A DNA stretch of 64,000 bases. It comes from Clostridia bacterium (GTDB lineage: Bacteria > Bacillota > Clostridia > Oscillospirales > CAG-272). Each line of letters opens with the position of its first letter. The first letter of the stretch is position 1. The DNA lies in contig JAFULR010000005.1 of the NCBI GenBank assembly GCA_017483195.1, positions 34,749-98,748 on the forward strand. The letters run 5' to 3'. Position numbers and translations under genes: made by a program. Below are positions 50,535 to 60,691 of the stretch, piece by piece. Under the pieces are notes generated by a model. That model saw only the letters and a program-made list of their open reading frames with translations. It searched no databases and was not told the origin of the DNA.

Positions 50535-51188
50535 ATGTTTGAGTGGATTAAAAAGCATAAAGCGTTATTCATTATAATATGCGTATTATTATTTATTGCA
50601 CTAATTGGTGTACCATTTGCCATAAATCTTTTATTCAAAGTTGACTCTAATATCAATGTATTTCAGGCAGAATGGTCTGCTGGTGATGCTTTGGGGTACT
50701 ACGGCGCAGTTCTTTCTTTTTTGGGCACGGTGATTTTAGGCGCATTAGCCTTGTACCAAAACCACATAATAAAAGAAGAAGCTGATAAAAAGGCAGCGTT
50801 ACTAGAAGAAAAAGAACATATTGAAAATATGCCCAAGTTTCACCTTCGCTTTGGTGGATGTTCTGGTTTTAGTTGTAGACTTTCTTTTATTGTTAAGAAC
50901 ATCTCTAACAATATCTCGTATGATATAAAAATCTACGACATACGCATACAAGAACATGGAAAAACTCTTTGGGAGTCGCCCAAAGAGTTTACAATATCAA
51001 GCTTAGATTCAAAAGGGGAATTAAATGTTCATTTAGATTCTCCTCAATTCAATGACAAAAAGGAACTGCGGGTAATTGCATGTATGAGTTGTAAAGATAA
51101 ATATTCCGATAGTCACGAATATTTACTAAGAATCAATTGTATTTACCCTAACAACTACAATTGCGAGGATATAAAAGAACTTGCTTGA
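50535..51188 (+). CDS. Two-helix membrane protein with cytoplasmic domain
   Basis: A 217-aa protein: membrane helix 1 (ALFIIICVLLFIALIGVPFA, ~10-30), a short loop, helix 2 (LSFLGTVILGALALY, ~55-70), a coiled coil (EEADKKAALLEEKEHIE), and a beta-rich C-terminal domain. The start codon lies 1 bp after the zinc protein stop, so the two are coupled. The layout is common in small unknown membrane proteins beside defence genes; I do not recognise a family. Confidence 0.75.
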   Translation: MFEWIKKHKALFIIICVLLFIALIGVPFAINLLFKVDSNINVFQAEWSAGDALGYYGAVLSFLGTVILGALALYQNHIIKEEADKKAALLEEKEHIENMPKFHLRFGGCSGFSCRLSFIVKNISNNISYDIKIYDIRIQEHGKTLWESPKEFTISSLDSKGELNVHLDSPQFNDKKELRVIACMSCKDKYSDSHEYLLRINCIYPNNYNCEDIKELA

Positions 51189-52052
51189 AAATCGTTCACA
51201 AAAGTTTATCCACCACTGTGTCTACTTACAATAGTCGCGGTGAATTTTTCTGGCACTTGACTTTCAGGAAATTTTGAGTATCTTTATAAACCAAGCAGCA
51301 ATGTTAATATTTTGAAAGAGGTGTAAAAATGTGTCAAAATCCGCGTTTGCACCCCCTAAAGTCAAAATGCACCCCCTTGTTTCCGGTTGGTTTTCGGCAT
51401 TTTCTGCACTTGGGTGTTTCTATTATTATCTACGCCCCAACCCAAAAACGGGGACGTGTCCAATTTGATGGACTGCCCCGTTTTTATAGCTTGCAGCCAT
51501 TTTCCACCTCATAAAAATAAGTATTTTATATCAATTTCTTCTTCCTTCTCCAAATTAGACCAATCCGAACTAAGGATTGGTCTTATTTTTTGCCTAAAAA
51601 CACCCTTTATAGCCCAATTTTGGTGATATGCAGCCATTTTTCAGCCTTCTTTTACCAAAATTCACATAAAATTTGTTTGCACGAGAATTGAATGCATATC
51701 TGCATTTGACTCTCTTTTTTTGTTTTTTAAGGAAAAAATTTCTAATTTATTGGTACAATTTTCGTTTAAATGTCCAGTTTATTGGATACCAATTTATAAG
51801 ATATGCAGTTATTGAAATCCAACACAGCACACCCGCCATCGTTTGGATATTGATCTCCACCATCAGCATAGTACTTATCGCAGGTGCAGTTGTTGGAGTG
51901 ATCTTTATCAAAAAGAAAAAAGGTATTGCATAAAAGCAGTTTCCGGAACGGATCAAAACCGCCATCTCGATATTTTAGAGATGGCGGTTGCTTTATTTTG
52001 TTCCTACGCCAAGTATAAGAAAGGTGGCAGGTAAAATCCTGCCACCGTCGAT
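51189..52052. other. Terminator-rich intergenic region with gene debris
   Basis: It holds three + strand terminators (AAAACGGGG..CCCCGTTTT at 51445-51485; AGACCAATCC/GGATTGGTCT at 51557-51591; AACCGCCATCTC/GAGATGGCGGTT at 51957-52000) and one for the opposite-strand two-component operon (GGTGGCAGG/CCTGCCACC, 52023-52046). Apart from the surface-protein remnant at 51817-51933 I see no gene. Confidence 0.6.
51817..51933 (+). pseudogene. Remnant of a surface-protein C-terminal membrane anchor
   Basis: The frame encodes STPAIVWILISTISIVLIAG, then a few more hydrophobic residues and IKKKKGIA before the stop: a transmembrane helix followed by a positive tail, as at the C-terminus of large clostridial surface proteins. 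Upstream sequence in frame is not convincing coding DNA, so this appears to be the tail of a deleted gene. Confidence 0.45.
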
Positions 52053-52832
52053 TTATTTTTCAAATTGAAGTCTTGCGCAGGTCTCCTCTGCCCAGCTGTA
52101 CTGCGTCATATATTCACCGTGGAACTCCGGTTTTCCGTTTTCAAGGTAAGTAAAATAATCGCATTTCAGCAAGTTGGTATCCACACGGTAACACGGAGTT
52201 TCGTGGCACAGAACCGCCTCTGCGCCAACCGACTTTAAGGTGTTTTTCAGATCCATTACAAGCTGACGAAGATATGCCGAATTTTTAGTATCATCCGTAT
52301 CGTCCGGAAACAGCACGGCGCATATTTGTTTTGCAGTCACACCTGCCCCGTTTCGGTCAACGAGAAAAGCAAACAACTCCTTTGTTTTTAAACGCTTGAA
52401 TACAAGAGTTTCATTTTTTACATACACTTCGAAATTGCCGAAGCACTTCACTGTAAGAAGCTTTGCATTTTTAAGAATTCCTTTGATATTATCGATTTCT
52501 CCCTGTACGTCCTCAGCCGATATGGGCTTCATCAAATAACCCGAAGCGTGAATCTTAAATGCGGGAATTGCATATTCCTCATGACCGGTGCAAAATACGA
52601 TCTTACAATGTGGGCGAGCGGAAATGATGGATTCAGCAAGAGCAAGTCCACCCATACCACGCATATTGATATCCAAAAATGCGGCGTCAACCGGATTGCT
52701 TCTTACATATGCAAGAGCCTCTTCACAATCTAAAAACTTGGCAATCTCCGTAATATCGGTAGACTCCTCGAGTGCCGCCACCAGCGCACCCAACATCAAG
52801 ACCTCGTCATCTACTGCTATTACTCTCATCAT
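52053..52832 (-). CDS. Response regulator with winged-helix output domain
   Basis: A 259-aa regulator. Residues 1-118 are a receiver domain: VDDE (acidic pocket), phospho-acceptor Asp54 in AFLDINM, and KP in YLMKPISAED. Residues ~128-259 are a SARP/OmpR-like winged helix (FEVYVKNETLVFKRLKTKEL, then AYLRQLVMDLKNTL). It overlaps the kinase stop by one base (TAATG); the second Met (52829) has better SD spacing. It likely controls the adjacent SipW/surface cluster or another envelope process. Confidence 0.9.
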   Translation of the reverse strand: MMRVIAVDDEVLMLGALVAALEESTDITEIAKFLDCEEALAYVRSNPVDAAFLDINMRGMGGLALAESIISARPHCKIVFCTGHEEYAIPAFKIHASGYLMKPISAEDVQGEIDNIKGILKNAKLLTVKCFGNFEVYVKNETLVFKRLKTKELFAFLVDRNGAGVTAKQICAVLFPDDTDDTKNSAYLRQLVMDLKNTLKSVGAEAVLCHETPCYRVDTNLLKCDYFTYLENGKPEFHGEYMTQYSWAEETCARLQFEK

Positions 52833-54676
52833 TACACCTCCTTGGGAATCGTAATAAGAACCTTTGTACCAACGCCTAACACACTCTCTATCTCAAGCGT
52901 TCCGTTTACCATCACCTTAAGTCTTTCACGAATGTTTCTAAGACCTACGTGTTTTCTATCGTCAACCAACGCATCGACGTCAAATCCCACACCGTCATCC
53001 TCCACCAAAACGCAATATGAGGTATCGGTTTCATATGCCATCACATTAATCGTTCCGCCGTGAGGCAGCTTCATAAGACCGTGCTTGATAGCATTTTCTA
53101 CTATCGGTTGTACGGTAAGTGCGGGAATATGGAAATCATCCGAATTCATTTCAAACGTGAAGGTCATATCCGGAAAGCGCACTTTTTCAATATTGATATA
53201 GTGTCTGACATGTTCCATTTCCTGGGACATTAAAATGGGCTTGGGATTATCCAGCTCTCCAAAATTACCTCGGAGATATTTGGCAAAATTATGCACAAGC
53301 TCTCCCGCTTTCGGAGGATCGAGCTTACATAACTGTTCTATGCTGCCAAGCGTATTATAAATAAAGTGAGGACGGATCTGGCTCATCATAGTAGAAATCC
53401 TGCTTCCCGCAAGCTCTGCGTTGAGAACGATTCTTTCCATCTCAAGCTCCTTTGTCCTTGATGCCGCATTTATACTCTCAGGAATCAGTTTAAGAACCAT
53501 AACCGTTGCTATAGCAAACAAAATAACAAAAGCATATCTTGAAACAACACCGCCTTGCCAAATACCAAGCCATGTAGCCACGGTATCGATAGCCAAAGCA
53601 AACAACGGGAATGTCACAACTATATAATACCATCTGTTTTTAGATTTTGAGATTATAAACTCCTTTATTGAGCAGAACACCAACACAATATTTGCAAGGA
53701 TCTGAACCGCTATCCAAATTATCCACGTATCATAAAAGAACACATCGGTAACAATGGGTAAAACGAAAAATACAGCATTTGCTACACCTAAAAGAATTAC
53801 CGTTGGTTCTGCAACCTTTTTTGTTGATTTAAGGAAATACAATATGGTCATTGACATAAACAGCATATAGAACATCATTGAAAATCCCAAAACAGTGGTA
53901 TTGGTAACTACTGATTCCATCCAAAAGGAAATACCGTCAGCGCTGTATATAAAGTATGTTCCCGCAAATAAAACATCAAGTCCGAAAAGCCAAATGAGTC
54001 TGTTGCTTTTTATGTGTATAAGGCTTGAAAAGAGTGCAATACCGAGGAATACGATAGCAACGAGTATCAATGTCAATCCTGCGTTTCTCTGTGCTTCGCC
54101 TTTTATCAAAACTCCCTTTTCAAAATCAATTCCTGACCAAAAAGAAATCGATGAAAGCATTTCATCAATCGCGTTTTCATTTCCAAATCTATGAGGATTG
54201 TGAATAACGATTTTTATTGTCTCCTCTTCCCCGTTCAAAAAAGTGTGAGCAACCCAACTCACACCGCAGGCAGAGCTTCCGTAAAGAGGATTTTCCATAT
54301 CACTGACAATGGGCTCGCCGTCACCCTCGACAAAGGTCAAATTAATGTGATCAGTATAAAAGGCAATCGGCATGTCTCCTCTATAAATACCAACGTACTC
54401 ACCGTCGGGCGCCAGCATATGAAAATTACCTCTTAAGGTAACGTCACCTTTTGTGGAAGAAATGTGTTTTCCACTAACTATCTTCTGCCACTCACCGTCT
54501 CCGATCCGATACTCGCCGTCAAAATATACCTGAGCTACCAAAGCCGGTTCAGCTTGCATACTTGTAATATTATTAAAATATAGCAAAAGAGCCGCGAGCA
54601 AAATCAAAATCACAATTCCCACGATCGGCAAATATGCTTTTAAAAATATTTTAATTTTGTTTTTGAAATCCGGCAT
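52832..54676 (-). CDS. Membrane sensor histidine kinase (LytS-like HisKA_7TM type)
   Basis: A 614-aa kinase. One membrane helix at ~15-36, an extracytoplasmic domain (~40-205), then about seven helices (~213-405) as in 7TMR-DISM sensors. The kinase core has the acceptor His in IRPHFIYNTLGSIEQL (~437), the N box VENAIKHGLMKL and G boxes DDGVGFD and GTKVLI. The SD is GGAGG. It pairs with the response regulator and faces the same way as the SipW cluster, from which it is separated by a terminator. Confidence 0.9.
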   Translation of the reverse strand: MPDFKNKIKIFLKAYLPIVGIVILILLAALLLYFNNITSMQAEPALVAQVYFDGEYRIGDGEWQKIVSGKHISSTKGDVTLRGNFHMLAPDGEYVGIYRGDMPIAFYTDHINLTFVEGDGEPIVSDMENPLYGSSACGVSWVAHTFLNGEEETIKIVIHNPHRFGNENAIDEMLSSISFWSGIDFEKGVLIKGEAQRNAGLTLILVAIVFLGIALFSSLIHIKSNRLIWLFGLDVLFAGTYFIYSADGISFWMESVVTNTTVLGFSMMFYMLFMSMTILYFLKSTKKVAEPTVILLGVANAVFFVLPIVTDVFFYDTWIIWIAVQILANIVLVFCSIKEFIISKSKNRWYYIVVTFPLFALAIDTVATWLGIWQGGVVSRYAFVILFAIATVMVLKLIPESINAASRTKELEMERIVLNAELAGSRISTMMSQIRPHFIYNTLGSIEQLCKLDPPKAGELVHNFAKYLRGNFGELDNPKPILMSQEMEHVRHYINIEKVRFPDMTFTFEMNSDDFHIPALTVQPIVENAIKHGLMKLPHGGTINVMAYETDTSYCVLVEDDGVGFDVDALVDDRKHVGLRNIRERLKVMVNGTLEIESVLGVGTKVLITIPKEV

Positions 54677-54789
54677 TTTATACCTCCGTTTTTCTTTTTT
54701 TCTTCCCCTTTCAGGTGTTATAATAAGATTATAACATATACATTATTCTACTGCAATAGTTTTATACAAATAAACTTTCACAAATAAAA

Positions 54790-54825
54790 AAACCGAGTGT
54801 AAATCCAAGGATTTACACTCGGTTT
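54790..54825 (-). terminator. Strong terminator at the end of the SipW cluster
   Basis: A perfect 17-bp stem, AAACCGAGTGTAAATCC with its complement, and a 2-nt spacer; T-rich on both sides. It begins 4 bp after the last cluster gene. Confidence 0.9.
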
Positions 54826-54829
54826 ATAT

Positions 54830-55360
54830 TTAGTTAGCTGAGGTTATTGTGCTGCCGGACACGGTAACGTGCCAGGAGTTACATACAGCCGTTGTGGGAT
54901 TTGCCTGAATGGCTTCTGCAAAAACGTCAACCACCTGCAAATATCCATCTTCCTCTTTAAGAGTGATCGAGCTGCCGAGCAAGCTTTCGATCTTTGCTCC
55001 CGGTGCTACGGGAACTGAATAATAGTAAGTGTTACTGCTGCTCGACTTCACCCAACCACTACCGGGGGTAAAATTGATTTCCGCAGGGGCTTTCGGAACA
55101 ACGTCACCGCTTCTGTTCACCCAATACGTAACAAGCTTTACTCTTATATAAGCATCGATGTTTCCCGTATTTTTAACGGTTATTTTGCTTTTAACATCGT
55201 TTTTAATCTCCTCGGAGATTTCACAGCTAACGACGCCGGGGATAAATTCATTAGGAACGTCACCGGTATCCTTAAACATATAAGCAAGGGCTGTGCCAAC
55301 TGACGCCAAAAGAAGCATCGCCGCAATAATGAGAACAACTATCAATCGTTTCTTATCCAT
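54830..55360 (-). CDS. SipW-dependent secreted protein (TasA/camelysin-like)
   Basis: A 176-aa exported protein. The N-terminus has Lys-Lys-Arg, a hydrophobic helix (LIVVLIIAAMLLLASVGTALA) and AYMFKDTGD, the SipW-type signal peptide form. The mature part is a beta-sandwich with the TasA/camelysin pattern ISEEIKNDVKSKITVKNTGN and DAYIRVKLV. It probably forms or caps extracellular fibres. It is the last gene of the cluster, 3 bp after the 1550-aa protein. Confidence 0.8.
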   Translation of the reverse strand: MDKKRLIVVLIIAAMLLLASVGTALAYMFKDTGDVPNEFIPGVVSCEISEEIKNDVKSKITVKNTGNIDAYIRVKLVTYWVNRSGDVVPKAPAEINFTPGSGWVKSSSSNTYYYSVPVAPGAKIESLLGSSITLKEEDGYLQVVDVFAEAIQANPTTAVCNSWHVTVSGSTITSAN

Positions 55361-55363
55361 AGC

Positions 55364-58300
55364 TTATTCCCCCTTCTTGTTGGGCAACAGGTTACTATTG
55401 CCGTTAAGCCACTGCTGATTCGACTTAAGCTGCTCACCGACGTTTACAACCGTGCCACCCGCGGATGCGTGAGCGATCACGTTGTTGTATTCAACGTATC
55501 TCCACGACCATTCTTTGCTAAGCTGATAAAGAGTATATTCGGCAAGTGTCAAGCCGCTTATCGTTACCGTACCGTTTCCGACAACGGTAACAACCAAGGT
55601 ATCACCCGTAGCATTGTTTTCAATCATGAAAACGAATACCTGTGAATCGTCTGCTGCGTTTGTAACGTTAATTGTAAGATCCGCAGCCTTTGGTGAAAAT
55701 TTAGCATAGAATTTATTGGCTTCGGTTTCACTGAGTCCGGAGCGTACAGGAACAAGCACGTTGTTCACGTCGTCGCCGTCACTTGTGAGAGTAGCCTTAT
55801 CGGGAGTAACGGGTATTGTGCAAGCCTCATCCATAAACCAACCCTCAAAGCTGTAATATTCATTGGATCTTGCAATAGAACCTTTAAATTTGTCGTCACC
55901 CATTACAACCTCTTTGGTTGATGAAAGCCAACCCATACCGCTCTGAACGGGAATGTATTCAACAACGTACTGAACTTCAGCATAGTAGAATATGATCACG
56001 TTCTGAGAAGCATCATTGGAGATCTGCTTTGACTGAGTAGTTGCGGAAACGCAGGTCCAACCGGGTTTGCTAAGCGCATTCTCAGTAATGGTTGCACCGT
56101 ATTTGGCGCTACCGGACTTGCTGTCAAGCAAGCTTTCTGTGGTATTGTACTTATAGTAATGAACCGTATAATCTACCGTGAGTCTATCGTAATAGATTAT
56201 AAGCTCGGTACCTTCTTTTGTAGCTTCGATATGATATTTTCCATCCGAAAATTCTTTAATAATGTCTCCGTTTTCTAATCGAGTTTTATCATTGTTAAGC
56301 TCAAATCCGGGGAATTCCTGCGGAGTGATCGGTATAATACTGCCAATATCCGCCACACCCTCGATATGAGTGGTGGACTCTTCATATTCTCCCGGCTGAT
56401 CAAGCTTTTCAAGCATGAACTTAACCGCATAGAATGTGGTTGTTTTATTGGGAGTATAATAGAAGTTAATTACGTTATCCTCGGGCAAGCCGACGTATTG
56501 ACCGCTTTCTTCATCCCAAACAACGGATATAACAAGTCTTTTATAGAACGCATCGGGCACCATGTTGTCAAATGCCTTGAATCGCTCGGTTACAACGGAG
56601 TCCGTAGTTTTCTTAATAACGCTATCCATAACTACGTTATTTTCCTTATTAACGTAATTAATCGTGTATGAAATTTCAGATGCCTGAACGTAGAAGAAGG
56701 TATATACGTTCTTCTCGGGATTCATATCATCAGATTCATACTGCATCGTAATCGAGTGCGAAGCAACTGTGGGGAAATAACCGGAGGCGTATTCGGGATA
56801 GAGCTGATTAAGCGGCGGGCCTGCCTTAGCCTGGAAGGTTCTTGTTGATCCCGCATAGGCATGGCCGTAGCTGTCGGGAGCAACTTTCACCGATTTGTCC
56901 GACATAAGAACGTACTGAATTCTATAAGGTACGGGCGTATGGCTTCCCCAGTCCGCATAGATTGTCATATCACTGTTGATGGGCATATTAAGGGGTGAGA
57001 ACGCCTTTTTCTGACCGTTTTCAATATAGAACCAACCCGCGAAGGTCAACGGCTGATCACCGTCGCCGGTTCTCGTAGGTGTAGTAACGCTACCAACTAT
57101 ATTACCGTGAATGATATCATTGTAAGTGTATAGCGGCTCGAGGGTATTATCCTCAAGATACGCATTCATATCGTCAAGAGTTAAGAAGAACTTAACGTTA
57201 TGCGTGGTGGGTGCCCACTTAGCATACAAAACCAAGTCATTGGGGGGCATGGTTTCATTTTCAAAATCAAACTCAGATCCGGGCAAACAACCTGCAGTAG
57301 TATACCAGCCTGCGAACTCATAGGCATTTTCTTCAAGCTTTTGAGGATATGATGGAACAAAATCCTTGTATTGAGATAATTCAGTACCAAAAGCAATTGG
57401 AGTTATTGTCTGCTCTTCCTCATTATAGTTGAAAAATGTCAACTTCATTGTATCGGCAGTATAATAATAATAAATATCATATACTTCCATAGCACTGCCG
57501 TTAATAACCTCAGTACTTGCAACTACATATCTACCCATGTAATTATATCCTGTAATAGGGGGGATTGTTTGGTTGCCTACAGTTGAGTCGTCATACGTTT
57601 CAAAGTTTTGATAGTTTTCTACTTTAAAGTTCAATTTTGACAAATTTATGTCAGTAGTCTGACTATCATAATTAGTAGAAATGCCTTCTTCACTTGGAAA
57701 ATATGCATTTATATCATCAGATTGAATCCTTATATGATAATTAAACTTTTTAGGTTTACTCCAGCCAACACGAGCACCGTTATCCCAGAATCCTAAGAAG
57801 TTTACAACACTCGATTTAATGCCGTCTACAATTATTTCTTCTTCTAACGCTTCAAACTGTTCTGCATAAATAACTTGCTCATCAAGATACATATAACAAC
57901 CCTTGATAGTTTCATTACCGCCATAACGGCTTGCATTATCTTGGGTATATTTTACCTTGTATTCACCGTTCCAAGCACTGAAGTAAGCATAGTTACCATA
58001 TTTACACAAGTCATTTACACCAGCTATAGATCCAACTCCGTGAGGACTACCATTAATTGAAGTACTATGGCTTTCAGCAATTTTAACTTCATCGAATATG
58101 CCTATTGGCCAAAAATCTTTGAGATATGCACCGTATGGTACCGTAAACTGCAAATAGTGATATGTGTAGCCATTAGTATATTCATTTGAATACTCACCAA
58201 GAATATATCTACTTGAATATTCCTGCTTAACAGTCGGCAAGTCGGCGACCTTACCCCATTCAGTAACATTCGATAGCAAAGTATATAGCGGTGTGTGTTC

Positions 58301-60016
58301 ATTTTGACTTCCTCCATAAGTACCAAATGGATACGTTGTACCACCCACCACCTCGTATGTAGTTACCCCATTAGTTTCTTTGCTTCTTGCATAGTAAAAC
58401 CTGAGTGTATAATCTTTATGTACATAATATACATTAACAACTGTAGAACCGTCACCGGCAACAGTTACGTTTTGGTCAGCGTGAACATACTCAAGGTGAG
58501 CGCCACCAGCATAACACGCATCACTATGAGTATGATTTTCATCTTTTCCGCAAACAGGATGATCGTCCAAATCATCAATACCGCTTACGCTATCATTGGA
58601 TTTAACCAAAGTTCCGTTAGGATATTGAGAAACAACCTTGCTGCCAAGGAAATAGGTCTCTCCGTTATGATCCTCTGCCCAATAAGCCACGGTATACGTT
58701 GTTTCTACAGCCTGCCAGATCGCCTTATAATACGTTTCTGTGGGTTTGCCGTCAGGTCCGTTGGGTGTTGCCTGAATGGTAGCGGGCAACGGATCTGCAA
58801 TACCGTCACCCTTATCGGGAACACCATCGTTATCGGTATCGTAAAGAAGATCCCAACCGCCGAATGCATAACCGTATCTGATGGGGTCATTTACAATAAA
58901 GGGTGTTCCGTAACGCGCGTATATCGGGTCAACACCGTAACCGCCGTTATTGTCAAAGTGCAATAAATAATAAAGTCTATCGTAATAGCACTCGAAAACA
59001 GTACTTCCGTCCGCGGCAACCGCCTCGGGAATATGGTACATCATATCAAAGCCCTCGGGATACCCCGCCCAAAATTCCAACAGTTCGTCCTGAATGATCG
59101 TACCCGTTTCCGCATTGCTAATTTGATAAAGCGATACGTTCTCGGTATAAAGGTCGTCGTTTATATTCTGGAAGAAGTACTTCGCAGCAAACGGAACATT
59201 AATGGGCTTATAGTAAAGATTGATAACGATGTCCTCATTAACTGCGGTCTCGTTGAAAATTACAAACGAACCGTCGGCATCGCCCGCATCGGGCTCGATT
59301 TTTCCGTTTCCGTCAGTATCAAAGTAAGGAGCAAATCCAAGGAACGTAGGAGAAATTACGTTCTGATTGAAGGGTGTTCCCTTTTCAACCTTAGCTATGT
59401 AAGGGCTGTAAATCGCGGTTTCTATACCCGATTCAAGTGACTTGATATCAAGATATTTGATAGTGATCGTGCGGTATTCGGATACGTCGTCCGCAAGGAG
59501 CGAAAACATACCGTTCTCGATATAGTATTTGATCAAATCCTCTTCACTAAGGCTCTCCTCGGGGGGGAGTGTTTCAATTCCGAGATCGGGATTTGCAACA
59601 AAAACGGTAACAGCGATAGCATCGCTGTAATATTTCATTCCGTCAGAGCCAAAAGCAGCGCATCTGAGATACGCAACCGATGCACCGTCAAGCATGCCCT
59701 TAAGCAAGGCATAGGAAACCTCGCATTTCTGCGTGGTCTTATCATAAATATCGACCCAAATCCCCATTTTGGCATCCATGAGGATCTGCCATTGGTATTT
59801 GGGCGCTTCAATTCCGCTTATATTTGCCAAAAGCTCAACCTTTTGGTTTTGTTCAATGCTGAAATCATCAACAACCTCACCGTCAAGCGTTACCCAAACG
59901 TCGGGCTTTACGGGAATATCGGGGAGAGAGTCGATCGCAAGAGCAACAAATCCCGCAACCTCGGTTGAAAAAAGCATAGCTATGCAAAGGATCAATGATA
60001 AAAATCTTTTTTTCAT
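55364..60016 (-). CDS. Giant secreted InlB-repeat/MucBP-type surface protein
   Basis: A 1550-aa protein with a signal peptide (KKRFLSLILCIAMLFS). It has an Ig-like region, several InlB B-repeats (LHFDNNGGYGVDP..., APTTHNVKFFLTLDD...), MucBP-like beta domains (YTINYVNKENNVVMDS), and Ca2+-binding loops DTDGNGKIEPDAGDADGS and DTDNDGVPDKGDG. A SpaA-like domain precedes the C-terminus. There is no LPXTG motif and no C-terminal anchor helix, so it may be retained by the TasA-like proteins encoded on both sides. The SD is AAAGGAGG. Confidence 0.85.
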   Translation of the reverse strand: MKKRFLSLILCIAMLFSTEVAGFVALAIDSLPDIPVKPDVWVTLDGEVVDDFSIEQNQKVELLANISGIEAPKYQWQILMDAKMGIWVDIYDKTTQKCEVSYALLKGMLDGASVAYLRCAAFGSDGMKYYSDAIAVTVFVANPDLGIETLPPEESLSEEDLIKYYIENGMFSLLADDVSEYRTITIKYLDIKSLESGIETAIYSPYIAKVEKGTPFNQNVISPTFLGFAPYFDTDGNGKIEPDAGDADGSFVIFNETAVNEDIVINLYYKPINVPFAAKYFFQNINDDLYTENVSLYQISNAETGTIIQDELLEFWAGYPEGFDMMYHIPEAVAADGSTVFECYYDRLYYLLHFDNNGGYGVDPIYARYGTPFIVNDPIRYGYAFGGWDLLYDTDNDGVPDKGDGIADPLPATIQATPNGPDGKPTETYYKAIWQAVETTYTVAYWAEDHNGETYFLGSKVVSQYPNGTLVKSNDSVSGIDDLDDHPVCGKDENHTHSDACYAGGAHLEYVHADQNVTVAGDGSTVVNVYYVHKDYTLRFYYARSKETNGVTTYEVVGGTTYPFGTYGGSQNEHTPLYTLLSNVTEWGKVADLPTVKQEYSSRYILGEYSNEYTNGYTYHYLQFTVPYGAYLKDFWPIGIFDEVKIAESHSTSINGSPHGVGSIAGVNDLCKYGNYAYFSAWNGEYKVKYTQDNASRYGGNETIKGCYMYLDEQVIYAEQFEALEEEIIVDGIKSSVVNFLGFWDNGARVGWSKPKKFNYHIRIQSDDINAYFPSEEGISTNYDSQTTDINLSKLNFKVENYQNFETYDDSTVGNQTIPPITGYNYMGRYVVASTEVINGSAMEVYDIYYYYTADTMKLTFFNYNEEEQTITPIAFGTELSQYKDFVPSYPQKLEENAYEFAGWYTTAGCLPGSEFDFENETMPPNDLVLYAKWAPTTHNVKFFLTLDDMNAYLEDNTLEPLYTYNDIIHGNIVGSVTTPTRTGDGDQPLTFAGWFYIENGQKKAFSPLNMPINSDMTIYADWGSHTPVPYRIQYVLMSDKSVKVAPDSYGHAYAGSTRTFQAKAGPPLNQLYPEYASGYFPTVASHSITMQYESDDMNPEKNVYTFFYVQASEISYTINYVNKENNVVMDSVIKKTTDSVVTERFKAFDNMVPDAFYKRLVISVVWDEESGQYVGLPEDNVINFYYTPNKTTTFYAVKFMLEKLDQPGEYEESTTHIEGVADIGSIIPITPQEFPGFELNNDKTRLENGDIIKEFSDGKYHIEATKEGTELIIYYDRLTVDYTVHYYKYNTTESLLDSKSGSAKYGATITENALSKPGWTCVSATTQSKQISNDASQNVIIFYYAEVQYVVEYIPVQSGMGWLSSTKEVVMGDDKFKGSIARSNEYYSFEGWFMDEACTIPVTPDKATLTSDGDDVNNVLVPVRSGLSETEANKFYAKFSPKAADLTINVTNAADDSQVFVFMIENNATGDTLVVTVVGNGTVTISGLTLAEYTLYQLSKEWSWRYVEYNNVIAHASAGGTVVNVGEQLKSNQQWLNGNSNLLPNKKGE

Positions 60017-60018
60017 TT

Positions 60019-60669
60019 TTAATGACCTCCTTTGCTATTTAATGATTGCCAAGCCGCAAGTCTGGGGTTGGTTTCAAGATAGAAGCCCGAGCTCTGAACT
60101 GCCAAAGCTCTGAAAGTAAGCTTCATATTGCTGATCGCCGCAACCTCTGTGGGCGTGATGTTTGTTCCAACGTAAACCGTGCCGTTCTTAATTATCGGCG
60201 CATCTGTAAGAACAGTATTTGGAATAAGTCTCTCTGCCGTGTAAGAGAAAACGTATTTTGAGCCATCCTTGCAAACGTAATCCCAGTTTGCAGCGATGTC
60301 CCAATACATTTTTCCGTTATAGGAAAATCTTCCGGTGTCGCTATTAAAGGTCCAACCGTCGGATACAGTAACCTCAACGAAAACGAAGGTCGAAGCCTCG
60401 CTTCCCTCAAAGCTTACAAGGGGGTTTTTGGAAATGTTAACACCGGGAATAACGATCCATATCTTGTCTCCGGAGGGGCTGTTTTCCTCGGTCAAGGTCA
60501 ACTCGCCAAATCTGATAACTCTGGCATCGTCATAATCGCTTGTGCCCGATTTGTATTTTGCGTAAAGACCGCCCGTTGCGTATGATGTAATGAGCACCAC
60601 GCAAAGCAAAATCAACGCAAAATGCATAATAGTAAAGGAAGGCGCTCTATTCGATTTAGTATCTCTCAT
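60019..60669 (-). CDS. SipW-dependent secreted protein
   Basis: A 216-aa exported protein with a long hydrophobic signal (FALILLCVVLITSYATGGL) and the AKYKSGTSD junction typical of SipW substrates. The mature domain is beta-rich with Trp and aromatic residues. ATG 60669 is preferred to GTG 60675 for spacing from GGAAGG. It sits between the SipW gene and the giant protein gene. Confidence 0.78.
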   Translation of the reverse strand: MRDTKSNRAPSFTIMHFALILLCVVLITSYATGGLYAKYKSGTSDYDDARVIRFGELTLTEENSPSGDKIWIVIPGVNISKNPLVSFEGSEASTFVFVEVTVSDGWTFNSDTGRFSYNGKMYWDIAANWDYVCKDGSKYVFSYTAERLIPNTVLTDAPIIKNGTVYVGTNITPTEVAAISNMKLTFRALAVQSSGFYLETNPRLAAWQSLNSKGGH

Positions 60670-60691
60670 AAACACACCTTCCTTTCTATAT

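Noticed and set aside
58295..58966. 223-codon + strand frame within the giant surface protein gene
   Set aside because: Antisense to a continuous 1550-codon gene; no SD or recognisable domain.
55364..60016. Sortase (LPXTG) anchoring of the giant protein
   Set aside because: No LPXTG-like motif or C-terminal membrane helix is present; the sequence ends in a polar tail.
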